DNA of 64,000 nt from positions 62,001 through 126,000 of the forward strand of contig JAPLEH010000010.1 of the NCBI GenBank assembly GCA_026391455.1, written 5' to 3'. The notes beneath the pieces are model-generated. The model saw only the letters and a list, made by a program, of their open reading frames with translations, was not told the origin of the DNA and did no database searches. The DNA is from Bacteroidota bacterium. Its GTDB lineage: Bacteria; Bacteroidota; Bacteroidia; Chitinophagales; Chitinophagaceae. Position 1 is the stretch's first letter. Every line of letters begins with the position of its first letter. A program made the translations under genes and the position numbers. Of this stretch, positions 57,516-64,000 are shown piece by piece.

Positions 57516-57937
57516 ATTATTAATTATTGATTATTTCGTACCCGTGCCCGTTTATAACTATTATTATGAATTGCCTGTATATAAAGTGTGCAGGGAATTC
57601 AGGAAAAAAGTATCAGCAGTTGTAAAAAGTCATTTTCCGAAAGAGGAAAATTACCTGCTGAAATCACAGCTGTTAGATGCCAGCAGGTCTGTAACAGCCA
57701 ATATTGCAGAAGGATTTGGACGGTATCATTATCAGGAAAATATTCAGTTCTGCAGACAGGCACGAGGATCGCTCGATGAATCGCATGAACACCTGGTAAC
57801 TGCTTATGATGATAAATATATCACAAAGGAAGTTTTGAGCGAATTCAATAAACAGTAGAGGGAATGCCGGAAACAAATAAATAGCTACTTAAAATATTTA
57901 AAGACTGCTAAATTAGCAGACACCAATAATAAATAAT
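57516..57937. repeat. AT-rich repeat pair bounding the four-helix-bundle gene
   Basis: The left end has the 15-mer ATTATTAATTATTGA (57516-57530) and the right end has AATAATAAATAAT (57925-57937). Both exact words recur, in the same order, in the gene-free repeat at 58342-58398. The frame of the enclosed gene is open from inside the left word to a TAA inside the right word. This suggests a cassette of about 420 bp inserted between paaA and paaB. Confidence 0.55.
57544..57858 (+). CDS. Four-helix-bundle protein (S23/IVS type), interrupted by an in-frame TAG
   Basis: A 104-residue member of the four-helix-bundle (TIGR02436, 23S rRNA intervening-sequence) family, starting at GTG. Family marks are LPVYKVCREFRKKV, LKSQLLDASRSVTANIAEGFGR and FCRQARGSLDE. 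After the TAG at 57856 the same frame continues for 25 codons (RECRKQINSYLKYLKTAK...) to TAA 57934. That tail is the normal last helix of the family, so the TAG is a nonsense mutation and the protein is probably truncated. It sits inside the paa operon but has no link to phenylacetate. Family members are found in mobile or intervening sequences, and the repeats at both sides fit that. Confidence 0.85.
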   Translation: MPVYNYYYELPVYKVCREFRKKVSAVVKSHFPKEENYLLKSQLLDASRSVTANIAEGFGRYHYQENIQFCRQARGSLDESHEHLVTAYDDKYITKEVLSEFNKQ

Positions 57938-57961
57938 GAATAATTATTAATCTGAGCAATC

Positions 57962-58324
57962 ATGAATATAGCAATCAGGAAATTCTATTACGGAGATATT
58001 CCAGAGGAAAAAGGCGGAGGGAAAACTGATGCCAAAGCATCCGGGCACGACTGGCCCCTCTGGGAAGTTTTCATCCGCAGCAAACAGGGTCTCGATCATA
58101 AACATGCGGGCAGCCTGCATGCCGCCGATGCACAAATGGCTATTGAAAATGCACGGGATGTATATACACGCCGTATGGAAGGAGTAAGTATATGGGTAGT
58201 GGAAAGTAAATATATCACTGCATCCAATCCCGATGAAGCAGGTGAATTGTATGAGCCTGCCATGGATAAGATATACCGGCACCCCACGTTTTATGAATTG
58301 CCGGACGAAGTAAACCACATGTAA
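57962..58324 (+). CDS. paaB: 1,2-phenylacetyl-CoA epoxidase, subunit PaaB
   Basis: A 120-residue small subunit matching the PaaB family: WPLWEVFIRSKQGLDHKHAGSLHA, followed by ARDVYTRRMEGVSIWVV. In known systems PaaB bridges PaaAC dimers and assists electron transfer from PaaE. Between Ile 14 and the first conserved block there is a short insert (GDIPEEKGGGKTDAKASGHD), common in Bacteroidota members. It is separated from paaA by the four-helix-bundle cassette and from paaC by the solo repeat, both starting right after a stop codon. Confidence 0.93.
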   Translation: MNIAIRKFYYGDIPEEKGGGKTDAKASGHDWPLWEVFIRSKQGLDHKHAGSLHAADAQMAIENARDVYTRRMEGVSIWVVESKYITASNPDEAGELYEPAMDKIYRHPTFYELPDEVNHM

Positions 58325-58341
58325 AAGATTATTGAATACTC

Positions 58342-58398
58342 ATTATTAATTATTGACAAAAACACGAAAAGCATAATCAGTAATTAATAATAAATAAT
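58342..58398. repeat. Solo AT-rich repeat between paaB and paaC
   Basis: ATTATTAATTATTGA (58342-58356) and TCAGTAATTAATAATAAATAAT (58377-58398) form an imperfect inverted repeat (14 of 15 pairs) around a 20-nt loop. It holds the same two end words as the element at 57516-57937, but no gene. The pair of sites looks like full and empty versions of one element. Confidence 0.55.
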
Positions 58399-58404
58399 TG
58401 CGAA

Positions 58405-59163
58405 ATGAGCGAATCGCTGATCAACTATACCCTACATCTTGCCGACAATGCCCTGATACTCGGACAACGCAACAGTGAATGGTGCGGACACGGACCCGTG
58501 CTGGAACAGGATATTGCCATTACCAATATATCACTCGATCTGATCGGCCAGGCAAGGAGTTTGTACCAATACGCCGCAGAAAAGATGAATGCTGCAGCTG
58601 GTAAGGAGCACCCCGCTGTGACCGAAGACACACTTGCCTACTACCGTACCGAAAGAGAGTTTAAGAATTGTTTACTCACCGAACAACCGCGTGGTGATTG
58701 GGCACAAACCGTATTACGTCAGTTCTTTTTCAGTACCTATCAGTATTATTTATACCAGCAACTACAGCAATACGCCGATACTAACCTGGCTGCTATTGCT
58801 GAAAAATCATTGAAAGAAGTAAGTTATCACCTGCGCTGGAGCAGCGAGTGGGTGATACGGCTGGGCGATGGCACGGATGAAAGCAACCGCCGTATGAAAG
58901 AAGCAGTGAATGAATTGTGGCGCTATACCGGTGAGTTATTCGTACCTGCCCCGTATGAAAAAGAATTAGGAATCGACCCCGGGAGCATGCAGGCAGACTG
59001 GATGAAAAAAGTATCCGCTGTTTTTGAAGAAGCGACCTTGCAGGTACCGGAAAAAATATTTATGCAAACCGGTGGCAAAACAGGAGTACACAGCGAGCAC
59101 CTGGGCTATATACTCACCGAACTGCAATATGTGCAACGAACCTATCCCGGTTGCGAGTGGTAA
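58405..59163 (+). CDS. paaC: 1,2-phenylacetyl-CoA epoxidase, structural subunit PaaC
   Basis: A 252-residue ferritin-like subunit that pairs with PaaA. It shows the PaaC blocks DNALILGQRNSEWCGHGPVLEQDIA, DLIGQARSLYQYAAE and SYHLRWSSEWVIRLGDGTDES. As in other PaaC proteins, the diiron ligand set of PaaA is not complete. The spacing to paaD is 12 bp. The length is normal. Confidence 0.94.
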   Translation: MSESLINYTLHLADNALILGQRNSEWCGHGPVLEQDIAITNISLDLIGQARSLYQYAAEKMNAAAGKEHPAVTEDTLAYYRTEREFKNCLLTEQPRGDWAQTVLRQFFFSTYQYYLYQQLQQYADTNLAAIAEKSLKEVSYHLRWSSEWVIRLGDGTDESNRRMKEAVNELWRYTGELFVPAPYEKELGIDPGSMQADWMKKVSAVFEEATLQVPEKIFMQTGGKTGVHSEHLGYILTELQYVQRTYPGCEW

Positions 59164-59175
59164 CCGGCAACGATC

Positions 59176-59658
59176 ATGAAAGCACCTGCCATTGATAAAA
59201 AAGTATTATACGCCTATCTCGAAGAAATAAAAGATCCCGAGATACCCGTACTCTCCATTATTGACCTGGGCATTGTTCGCGATGTGGTGATGAATGAGGA
59301 AGGCGAACTCGACGTTACTATTACCGCCACATACACAGGTTGCCCGGCCATGGATATGATCGCTGCCGCCATTCGGGTGGAAATGCATACCCTTGGTTTT
59401 AAAAAAGTAAATATCCGCTATGCCATTAGTCCGGCCTGGACCACTGAATGGATGAGCAAAGAGGGCAAACGAAAACTGAAAGAGTATGGTATTGCCGCAC
59501 CGGATAAAAGATTCAGCATACCGGCAGATGGCGTGGAATGTCCACGCTGCAATTCAGTAAATACCCGCCTCATCAGCGAATTCGGCAGCACCGCCTGCAA
59601 AGCATTATACCAATGCAATGACTGTATGGAGCCCTTTGATTATTTTAAATGCCATTGA
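59176..59658 (+). CDS. paaD: Phenylacetate degradation protein PaaD (Fe-S assembly, MIP18-like)
   Basis: A 160-residue protein. The MIP18/DUF59 domain (about 10-90) has EIKDPEIPVLSIIDLGIVRDV and the TGCPAMDMI block. The C-terminal zinc-ribbon-like part has CPRCNSVNTRLISEFGSTAC and CNDCMEPFDYFKCH. PaaD is thought to help mature the Fe-S or diiron centres of the epoxidase. It is the last gene of paaABCD; the next gene is 316 bp on. Confidence 0.93.
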   Translation: MKAPAIDKKVLYAYLEEIKDPEIPVLSIIDLGIVRDVVMNEEGELDVTITATYTGCPAMDMIAAAIRVEMHTLGFKKVNIRYAISPAWTTEWMSKEGKRKLKEYGIAAPDKRFSIPADGVECPRCNSVNTRLISEFGSTACKALYQCNDCMEPFDYFKCH

Positions 59659-59817
59659 TTTAGTCTTTCATTCTTTTCAACTTCACATAATCGCTTTTAT
59701 TATTATACAATCATTCAGGCATATCGAATAGGTTTTGCTGTTACTGATAAATAGTCCACCTCATTGTGCAGCATCAATGACCCTCTATCGGATCTAAGCG
59801 GAGCGTTGTGCAATTAA

Positions 59818-59949
59818 ATGAACCCTCTTAAAACACTGTATCCTGTTATCAGTAATGTATTCGCTTTGTGTAATTCACTGCCCGCTGTTGAAGGGATTTA
59901 TCATGATTTTGAAAAACAGGTTTTAACGGAGTTTCGGCTATTTATTTAG
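59818..59949 (+). CDS. Possible small ORF (43 residues) in the gap after paaD
   Basis: The gap 59659-59974 has no larger gene. ATG 59818 to TAG 59947-59949 encodes MNPLKTLYPVISNVFALCNS and a charged tail, with no family I recognise. An in-frame TAA precedes the ATG. It could be chance. No terminator was seen after paaD in this gap. Confidence 0.2.
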   Translation: MNPLKTLYPVISNVFALCNSLPAVEGIYHDFEKQVLTEFRLFI

Positions 59950-59974
59950 ATATTTACAAAAATCAAACATTACC

Positions 59975-61456
59975 ATGAACCGTAAACTTCTGCTGACCGC
60001 CTTATCCTTCCTTACCATTTCTCATTTCACTCATGCACAGATCACCATCGGCTCGCCGGCTGGTACACCTGTTGCCGGAGCAGTGCTTGAATTGAGAGAT
60101 ACCACCCGGGGCTTGCTTTTGCCCCGCATGACACAAACACATATGAATGCGATCAGCACCCCACCTGACGGATTGCTGATCTACAATACTTCTTCCAATA
60201 CTATTTATCAGTACAGCCAGACCGCAGCACAATGGAAACCCATTGTAGCCGATAGCAGTGAATGGTTTTTTGAACCCACTTCTGCCAAATTATACCTGCG
60301 CCGGGCATTGAATAATGCAGATTCGTTTTATTATAATACCACGTCCCGCAAATTTATGTTTGCCGATACCCGGTTCTATCGTACCTCCACGGGTGGTACG
60401 TTCAACCTGGATGAAGGGAACAGTGACCGTTTTATTTTCAAAACTACTGCGTCACGTTTTCCCAGACCATTGGAAAATCTCAACAGTGCCAATATCTATT
60501 CGGTATATGAAGTGGATAATGATACGGCAGCAGTGAATCGTCCTTTCGAAGCCGCATATTACGGTCTTGGTGCAGACGCTACGGTTATTCCTACGGCCAC
60601 ACAACGTATTGGTCTTTTAGGCGGGTTGCGGGCCTTTACCACCTTCAATGGTGCCGATACGCTCAGTGTGGCAATGGGCGTTCAAAGTCTGGTAACGCTC
60701 CGGGGTAAAAAATATATTGAAGTGGCCTATGGCATCAACAATTCAGTAGCTATTCGCGACAGTGTTACTAAAGTTGGTCAGGTAACAGGTATTCAAAATA
60801 CGATCAGTTATGTATCCCCTCTCGGCACTCCCCGCATTGAAGGAAATCTGTATGGCTATTTCAGTAGCATGTCCACCGCATTGAATGGAAAAGTGGATGG
60901 CAATGCTTACGGAATCTTTTTAGGCAACGTGAATGCTGCGGGTGTAGGTACGAACCGCAACTTTGGCATTTTTACCAATAAAGGCTCCAACCGGTTTGGA
61001 GATTCGGTGTTGATCACTGATGGATCTGCATTCAGGGCGCGTACCGTGCTGGACGTTAATACCACTGCTGCCATGATCATTCCAACAGGTACTACTGCGC
61101 AACGGCCCACCATCCTGTATACGGGTATGCTCCGGTTCAATACGGATAACAGTACACCAGAAGCATTTACAGGCAGCAGTTGGGTAAACCTCAAAACACC
61201 GATCATTGCTGCTACCGCATTGCTGGACGCCCCATTGATTCCCAATCTTACAACCGGTACCGTTATCTATACACTAACGGGTGTAGCAGTGGGTAATACG
61301 GTTTCCATTTCACCTGCCAATCCGCTTCCCGATGGTATCGTTATTGCCTGGGCTCAGGTAAATGCAGTGAACCAGGTAACCGTGGGATTTGCCAATTTCT
61401 CCGGAGCAGGAGTTGATCTCCCGGCACAGACATTTTATATTAAAGTGATACAGTAA
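59975..61456 (+). CDS. Secreted protein with a phage-tail-fibre-like N-terminus
   Basis: A 493-residue exported protein (signal peptide ending THA|Q). The first mature part has the pattern AGAVLELRDTTRGLLLPRMTQTHMNAISTPPDGLLIYNT, which is common at the N-terminus of secreted Bacteroidota proteins with tail-fibre-like folds. The middle is rich in short beta strands. No peptidase S74 chaperone or T9SS domain is visible at the end (QTFYIKVIQ). The function is unknown; a surface adhesin-like role is possible. A strong terminator follows. Confidence 0.75.
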   Translation: MNRKLLLTALSFLTISHFTHAQITIGSPAGTPVAGAVLELRDTTRGLLLPRMTQTHMNAISTPPDGLLIYNTSSNTIYQYSQTAAQWKPIVADSSEWFFEPTSAKLYLRRALNNADSFYYNTTSRKFMFADTRFYRTSTGGTFNLDEGNSDRFIFKTTASRFPRPLENLNSANIYSVYEVDNDTAAVNRPFEAAYYGLGADATVIPTATQRIGLLGGLRAFTTFNGADTLSVAMGVQSLVTLRGKKYIEVAYGINNSVAIRDSVTKVGQVTGIQNTISYVSPLGTPRIEGNLYGYFSSMSTALNGKVDGNAYGIFLGNVNAAGVGTNRNFGIFTNKGSNRFGDSVLITDGSAFRARTVLDVNTTAAMIIPTGTTAQRPTILYTGMLRFNTDNSTPEAFTGSSWVNLKTPIIAATALLDAPLIPNLTTGTVIYTLTGVAVGNTVSISPANPLPDGIVIAWAQVNAVNQVTVGFANFSGAGVDLPAQTFYIKVIQ

Positions 61457-61475
61457 TCGCAACGAAATAAAAAAG

Positions 61476-61500
61476 ACACCCGGAAACGGGTGTTTTTTTT
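61476..61500. terminator. Bidirectional Rho-independent terminator
   Basis: ACACCCG-GAAA-CGGGTGT followed by a run of seven more T on the + strand, and AAAAAAG on the left, which gives T-rich sequence on the minus strand. It lies between two converging genes. Confidence 0.9.
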
Positions 61501-61511
61501 ATCCGCTCGGG

Positions 61512-62084
61512 TCAATAGAGTTTTACTTTGAATTTGCCCGATTCCACGCCGGCGCCACTTCCGTTTGTCCGCATCACATTGCCGGAAAATGTACCACTGA
61601 TGGTATGCGAAGCATGATCATACATTGTTATTGTAGCGGAGAAATTGCTGCTGGACTGGCTCATAAATATATAAGAAGGAGTAACCCGTTCATAGCAATA
61701 AAAAGCGGCCCTGTTATTAGTAAGATTGTGCAGGTCCCGGTTCAGTGTATCCGTATTCAGATAAATGGTAATAGCCATACCGGTATCCACGGAGCAGGCC
61801 GACGGGCCAAAAAAGGTAAACGCAGTTCTGTTTCCAAGCGCAATGGCTGAATCGGCCGTACCGCATAATTTCCAGCCACCCGATTTAAAACTCCATTCAT
61901 CAAGAGCAGGTTCCGTTACATTGGTACAGGCCGGGCATACCGGAAAAGGCGGTGGTGGCGGTGGCGGAGGGGTAATGGTATCCCGGGGAGGAGGATTGCC
62001 CCCGCCTTCGAAGCTGTATTCTTTGTCGCAACTGAAATTGATCAGCATCGACAGGAACAGGATAAATAGCATTAAGGTCCGCAT
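61512..62084 (-). CDS. Lipoprotein of unknown function
   Basis: A 190-residue lipoprotein with the lipobox LINFSC (Cys about 19). A spacer rich in Gly and Pro follows (EGGGNPPPRDTITPPPPPPPP, a poly-Pro run). The globular part has a CxxC (VCPACTNV) and predicted beta strands ending FKVKLY; it may be a lipocalin- or DUF-type beta-barrel domain, but I do not recognise it. It is convergent with the upstream secreted-protein gene, sharing the terminator. Confidence 0.75.
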   Translation of the reverse strand: MRTLMLFILFLSMLINFSCDKEYSFEGGGNPPPRDTITPPPPPPPPFPVCPACTNVTEPALDEWSFKSGGWKLCGTADSAIALGNRTAFTFFGPSACSVDTGMAITIYLNTDTLNRDLHNLTNNRAAFYCYERVTPSYIFMSQSSSNFSATITMYDHASHTISGTFSGNVMRTNGSGAGVESGKFKVKLY

Positions 62085-62187
62085 AACATGTATTACCGGC
62101 TTTCACACCCCTTGGGTTGCCTCAGGTCGGGTAATCTTTAAAGCTACTATTTTTTATGATAATGGCTGAACAGCCCCGACGCTCCAA

Positions 62188-62215
62188 TTGTATTGTATAT
62201 TGTTTTGTAAGTTTG
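62188..62215 (+). promoter_or_regulatory. Promoter of paaG
   Basis: TTG (62188-62190), 17-bp spacer, TAAGTTTG (62208-62215) is a clean Bacteroidota -33 / -7 pair. The predicted transcription start is close to 62222, 10 bp before the ATG. No palindrome like that at paaA is visible here. Confidence 0.55.
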
Positions 62216-62231
62216 TTCATAAATCAACGGC

Positions 62232-63005
62232 ATGCCTTCTATTATTTTTGAAATCAGTAATTCCATTGGATATATTACCCTGAACCGTCCTGAAAAATTC
62301 AATTCATTCAACCGGGAAATGGCCCTGCTGCTGCAATCGCATTTAGATGAATGTAAAGAGGATCGGGTGCGGGCTGTATATATTACCGGAGCCGGTAAAG
62401 CCTTTTGTGCCGGGCAGGATCTTGCTGAGGTAACTGACCCCGAAGGGCCGGGTATGCAGCGGATATTGAATGAGCATTATAATCCCATTGTGTCAAGAAT
62501 ACGGGCTTTGGAAAAACCGGTGGTGGCGGCGGTGAACGGGGTGGCCGCTGGTGCAGGAGCCAATATTGCTTTGTGCTGCGATGTGGTGGTGGCGGCAGCT
62601 TCGTCTTCTTTCATTCAGGCCTTTTCAAAGATCGGACTCATTCCGGACAGCGGAGGCACGCATACTTTACCACGGCTGATCGGCTGGCAAAAAGCGTCTG
62701 CATTGATGATGCTGGGCGATAAAGTACCGGCTGCAGAAGCAGAAAGGATCGGCATGATCTATAAAGTACTCGCCGATGAAGATTTTTCCGATTCATCGAA
62801 AAAGATTGCTGAAACGCTCGCCATCATGCCAACAAAGGGATTGGCTTATACCAAGCAGTTGCTGAACATGTCATTCAATGCATCATTTACAGAACAAATT
62901 CATGATGAAGATATCATTCAGCAAAAGGCCGCACAAACTGTGGATTTTAAAGAAGGGGTACAGGCTTTCCTCGAAAAAAGAACTCCGGTCTTTTCTGGTA
63001 AATAA
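62232..63005 (+). CDS. paaG: 1,2-epoxyphenylacetyl-CoA isomerase, PaaG (crotonase family)
   Basis: A 257-residue crotonase-fold enzyme that converts ring-1,2-epoxyphenylacetyl-CoA to the oxepin. The oxyanion-hole blocks are AFCAGQDLAEV and NGVAAGAGANIALCCDVVVA, and the catalytic Asp is in GLIPDSGGTHTLPRL, as in PaaG rather than in enoyl-CoA hydratases, which have Glu there. The length is normal. It heads the paaG-paaI-paaY group and has its own promoter. Confidence 0.93.
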   Translation: MPSIIFEISNSIGYITLNRPEKFNSFNREMALLLQSHLDECKEDRVRAVYITGAGKAFCAGQDLAEVTDPEGPGMQRILNEHYNPIVSRIRALEKPVVAAVNGVAAGAGANIALCCDVVVAAASSSFIQAFSKIGLIPDSGGTHTLPRLIGWQKASALMMLGDKVPAAEAERIGMIYKVLADEDFSDSSKKIAETLAIMPTKGLAYTKQLLNMSFNASFTEQIHDEDIIQQKAAQTVDFKEGVQAFLEKRTPVFSGK

Positions 63006-63119
63006 TGAAGGTATGAATGGGTAGCCATTATGACTTTATTGACTGAAAGGATCTGGCCGATGAAACAATAGCTACCAGCATTTTTAATTTTTATTTTTTC
63101 ATTTTTCATTCATTAACAT

Positions 63120-63548
63120 ATGTCAGAAAACGCAGATCAGCTTGCCGGCCAGGTAGTGGCACATATGATGCAGCACGACCAGTTCAGTCAATGGCTGGGA
63201 ATTGAGGTATTATCCGTTGCCGAAGGGCACAGTAAAATCAAAATGACCGTACGAAGTGAAATGGTGAATGGCTTTGGCATTGTGCATGGCGGTATTGCCT
63301 TTTCGCTGGCCGACAGTGCATTTGCCTTTGCCTGTAATAACCGGAATGTGCTTTCTGTAGCGCTCGACACTTCCATCAATTTTATCAAACCTGTACACGT
63401 GAATGATGTGCTGGTGGCAGAGGCGAAAGAACTCCACAATGGAAAATCCACGGGCCTTTATCATATTACCATCACCAATCAGCGGGATCATGAAGTGGCC
63501 GTATTCAAAGGACTTTGCTACCGTACGGATAAATCGCTTATACCCTGA
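63120..63548 (+). CDS. paaI: Hydroxyphenylacetyl-CoA thioesterase PaaI
   Basis: A 142-residue hotdog-fold thioesterase. The active-site block NGFGIVHGGIAFSLADSAFAFACN has the HGG motif and the catalytic Asp, and the end VAVFKGLCYRTDK is typical of PaaI. It hydrolyses stalled CoA intermediates in phenylacetate breakdown. It follows paaG by 115 bp; this gap contains another low-complexity stretch (TTTTTAATTTTTATTTTTTCATTTTTCATTCA, about 63081-63112). Confidence 0.93.
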   Translation: MSENADQLAGQVVAHMMQHDQFSQWLGIEVLSVAEGHSKIKMTVRSEMVNGFGIVHGGIAFSLADSAFAFACNNRNVLSVALDTSINFIKPVHVNDVLVAEAKELHNGKSTGLYHITITNQRDHEVAVFKGLCYRTDKSLIP

Positions 63549-63573
63549 TCGGGCTTTACCTTAATCATACGTT

Positions 63574-64000
63574 ATGATCTACCGGTTCAACGATATTATT
63601 CCTGTAGTACATGAAAGTTCATTTGTACATCCCCAGGCTGCCGTAACGGGAAATGTAATCATTGGCAGGGATTGTTATATTGGTCCGGGGGCTGCCCTGC
63701 GCGGCGATTGGGGCCAGATCATACTCGAAGACGGGTGCAATGTACAGGAGAATTGCACGGTGCATATGTTTCCCGGTGTGACCGTATTACTGAAAGCCGG
63801 TGCACATATCGGTCACGGCGCTATTATTCACGGTGCCACCATTGGAAAAAATTGTCTCATTGGGATGAACAGTGTGATCATGGACAATGTGGAATTAGGG
63901 GATGAATGTATTGTAGGCGCACTTACTTTCATAAAAGAAAAAAGCAATATCCCGGCACGAAGCCTGGTGGTGGGCAACCCCGGAAAGATCATCAAAGATG
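63574..64000 (+). CDS. paaY: PaaY-type thioesterase, gamma-carbonic-anhydrase fold (3' truncated by window edge)
   Basis: This gene is not in the ORF track because it has no stop inside the window; the ORF listed at 63672 is in another frame. From ATG 63574 the frame is open to the end, 142 codons. It reads as a left-handed beta-helix with hexapeptide repeats (AAVTGNVIIGRDCYIGPGAALRGDWG). Metal ligands are the His of CTVHMFP and the two of AHIGHGAIIH. NPGKIIKD is near the usual C-terminus, so most of the protein is present. In paa loci this is PaaY, a thioesterase for 2-hydroxycyclohepta-1,4,6-triene-1-formyl-CoA. It follows paaI by 25 bp. Confidence 0.88.
   Translation, partial: MIYRFNDIIPVVHESSFVHPQAAVTGNVIIGRDCYIGPGAALRGDWGQIILEDGCNVQENCTVHMFPGVTVLLKAGAHIGHGAIIHGATIGKNCLIGMNSVIMDNVELGDECIVGALTFIKEKSNIPARSLVVGNPGKIIKD

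Noticed and set aside
63672-63905. 77-residue + strand ORF at the right end
   Set aside because: Wrong frame. The real gene is paaY in the frame of ATG 63574, absent from the track because it runs off the window.

Overview
The window looks like chromosome from a Bacteroidota species, most likely of the Chitinophagaceae type. The evidence is a SusC/SusD pair, CarboxypepD_reg-type TonB receptors, a T9SS-type C-terminal sorting domain, many Bacteroidota-style lipoproteins, promoters of the TTG-N17-19-TAnnTTTG kind, and almost no Shine-Dalgarno sequences. I see no rRNA, tRNA, CRISPR array, transposase or phage module. Coding density is high on both strands, and both ends of the window cut a gene (a haloperoxidase on the left, paaY on the right).

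Region 1 (1-8.3 kb, all +) holds two vanadium-haloperoxidase/PAP2-type enzymes, two small outer-membrane beta-barrel proteins, a FecA-like TonB receptor and a DUF3179 membrane protein. Region 2 (8.4-33 kb) is a sugar locus: LacI regulator, MFS transporter, periplasmic trehalase, amylosucrase (GH13_4), fructokinase, sugar-porter MFS, a SUT/GPH-type disaccharide transporter, SusC/SusD and a second LacI regulator. The set fits uptake of sucrose or related glucosides, cytosolic cleavage or polymerisation, and fructose phosphorylation. CG-centred near-palindromes upstream of three of the transport genes may be the LacI operators. Two large CRTAC1-type (VCBS/ASPIC-UnbV) lipoprotein genes lie in the middle; one is broken by an internal deletion. 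Between them is a 43/44-bp tandem repeat array and low-complexity AT-rich sequence.

Region 3 (33-39.6 kb) is mostly housekeeping: a Nudix-fold regulator divergent from ligA, a NUMOD4/HNH endonuclease, a patatin, a DUF2461 protein and asd. Region 4 (39.7-44.1 kb) has a small operon of a fulvocin C-like eight-cysteine lipoprotein, a membrane-anchored TlpA-like thioredoxin and a DUF1573 lipoprotein. It is divergent from an XRE regulator across a very AT-rich intergenic region and is the best candidate for a little-described system. A lamin-tail-domain surface protein follows.

Region 5 (44.1-64 kb) is a dispersed phenylacetate (paa) locus: tetR-paaE, then about 9 kb of unrelated genes (secreted proteins, an ELWxxDGT T9SS protein, a NarL/NarX-like two-component pair), then paaA-paaB-paaC-paaD, two more secreted proteins, and paaG-paaI-paaY. 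A four-helix-bundle (S23-type) gene bounded by AT-rich repeats sits between paaA and paaB, and a solo version of the same repeat sits between paaB and paaC. A 24-bp palindrome over the paaA promoter is a good candidate for the TetR operator.
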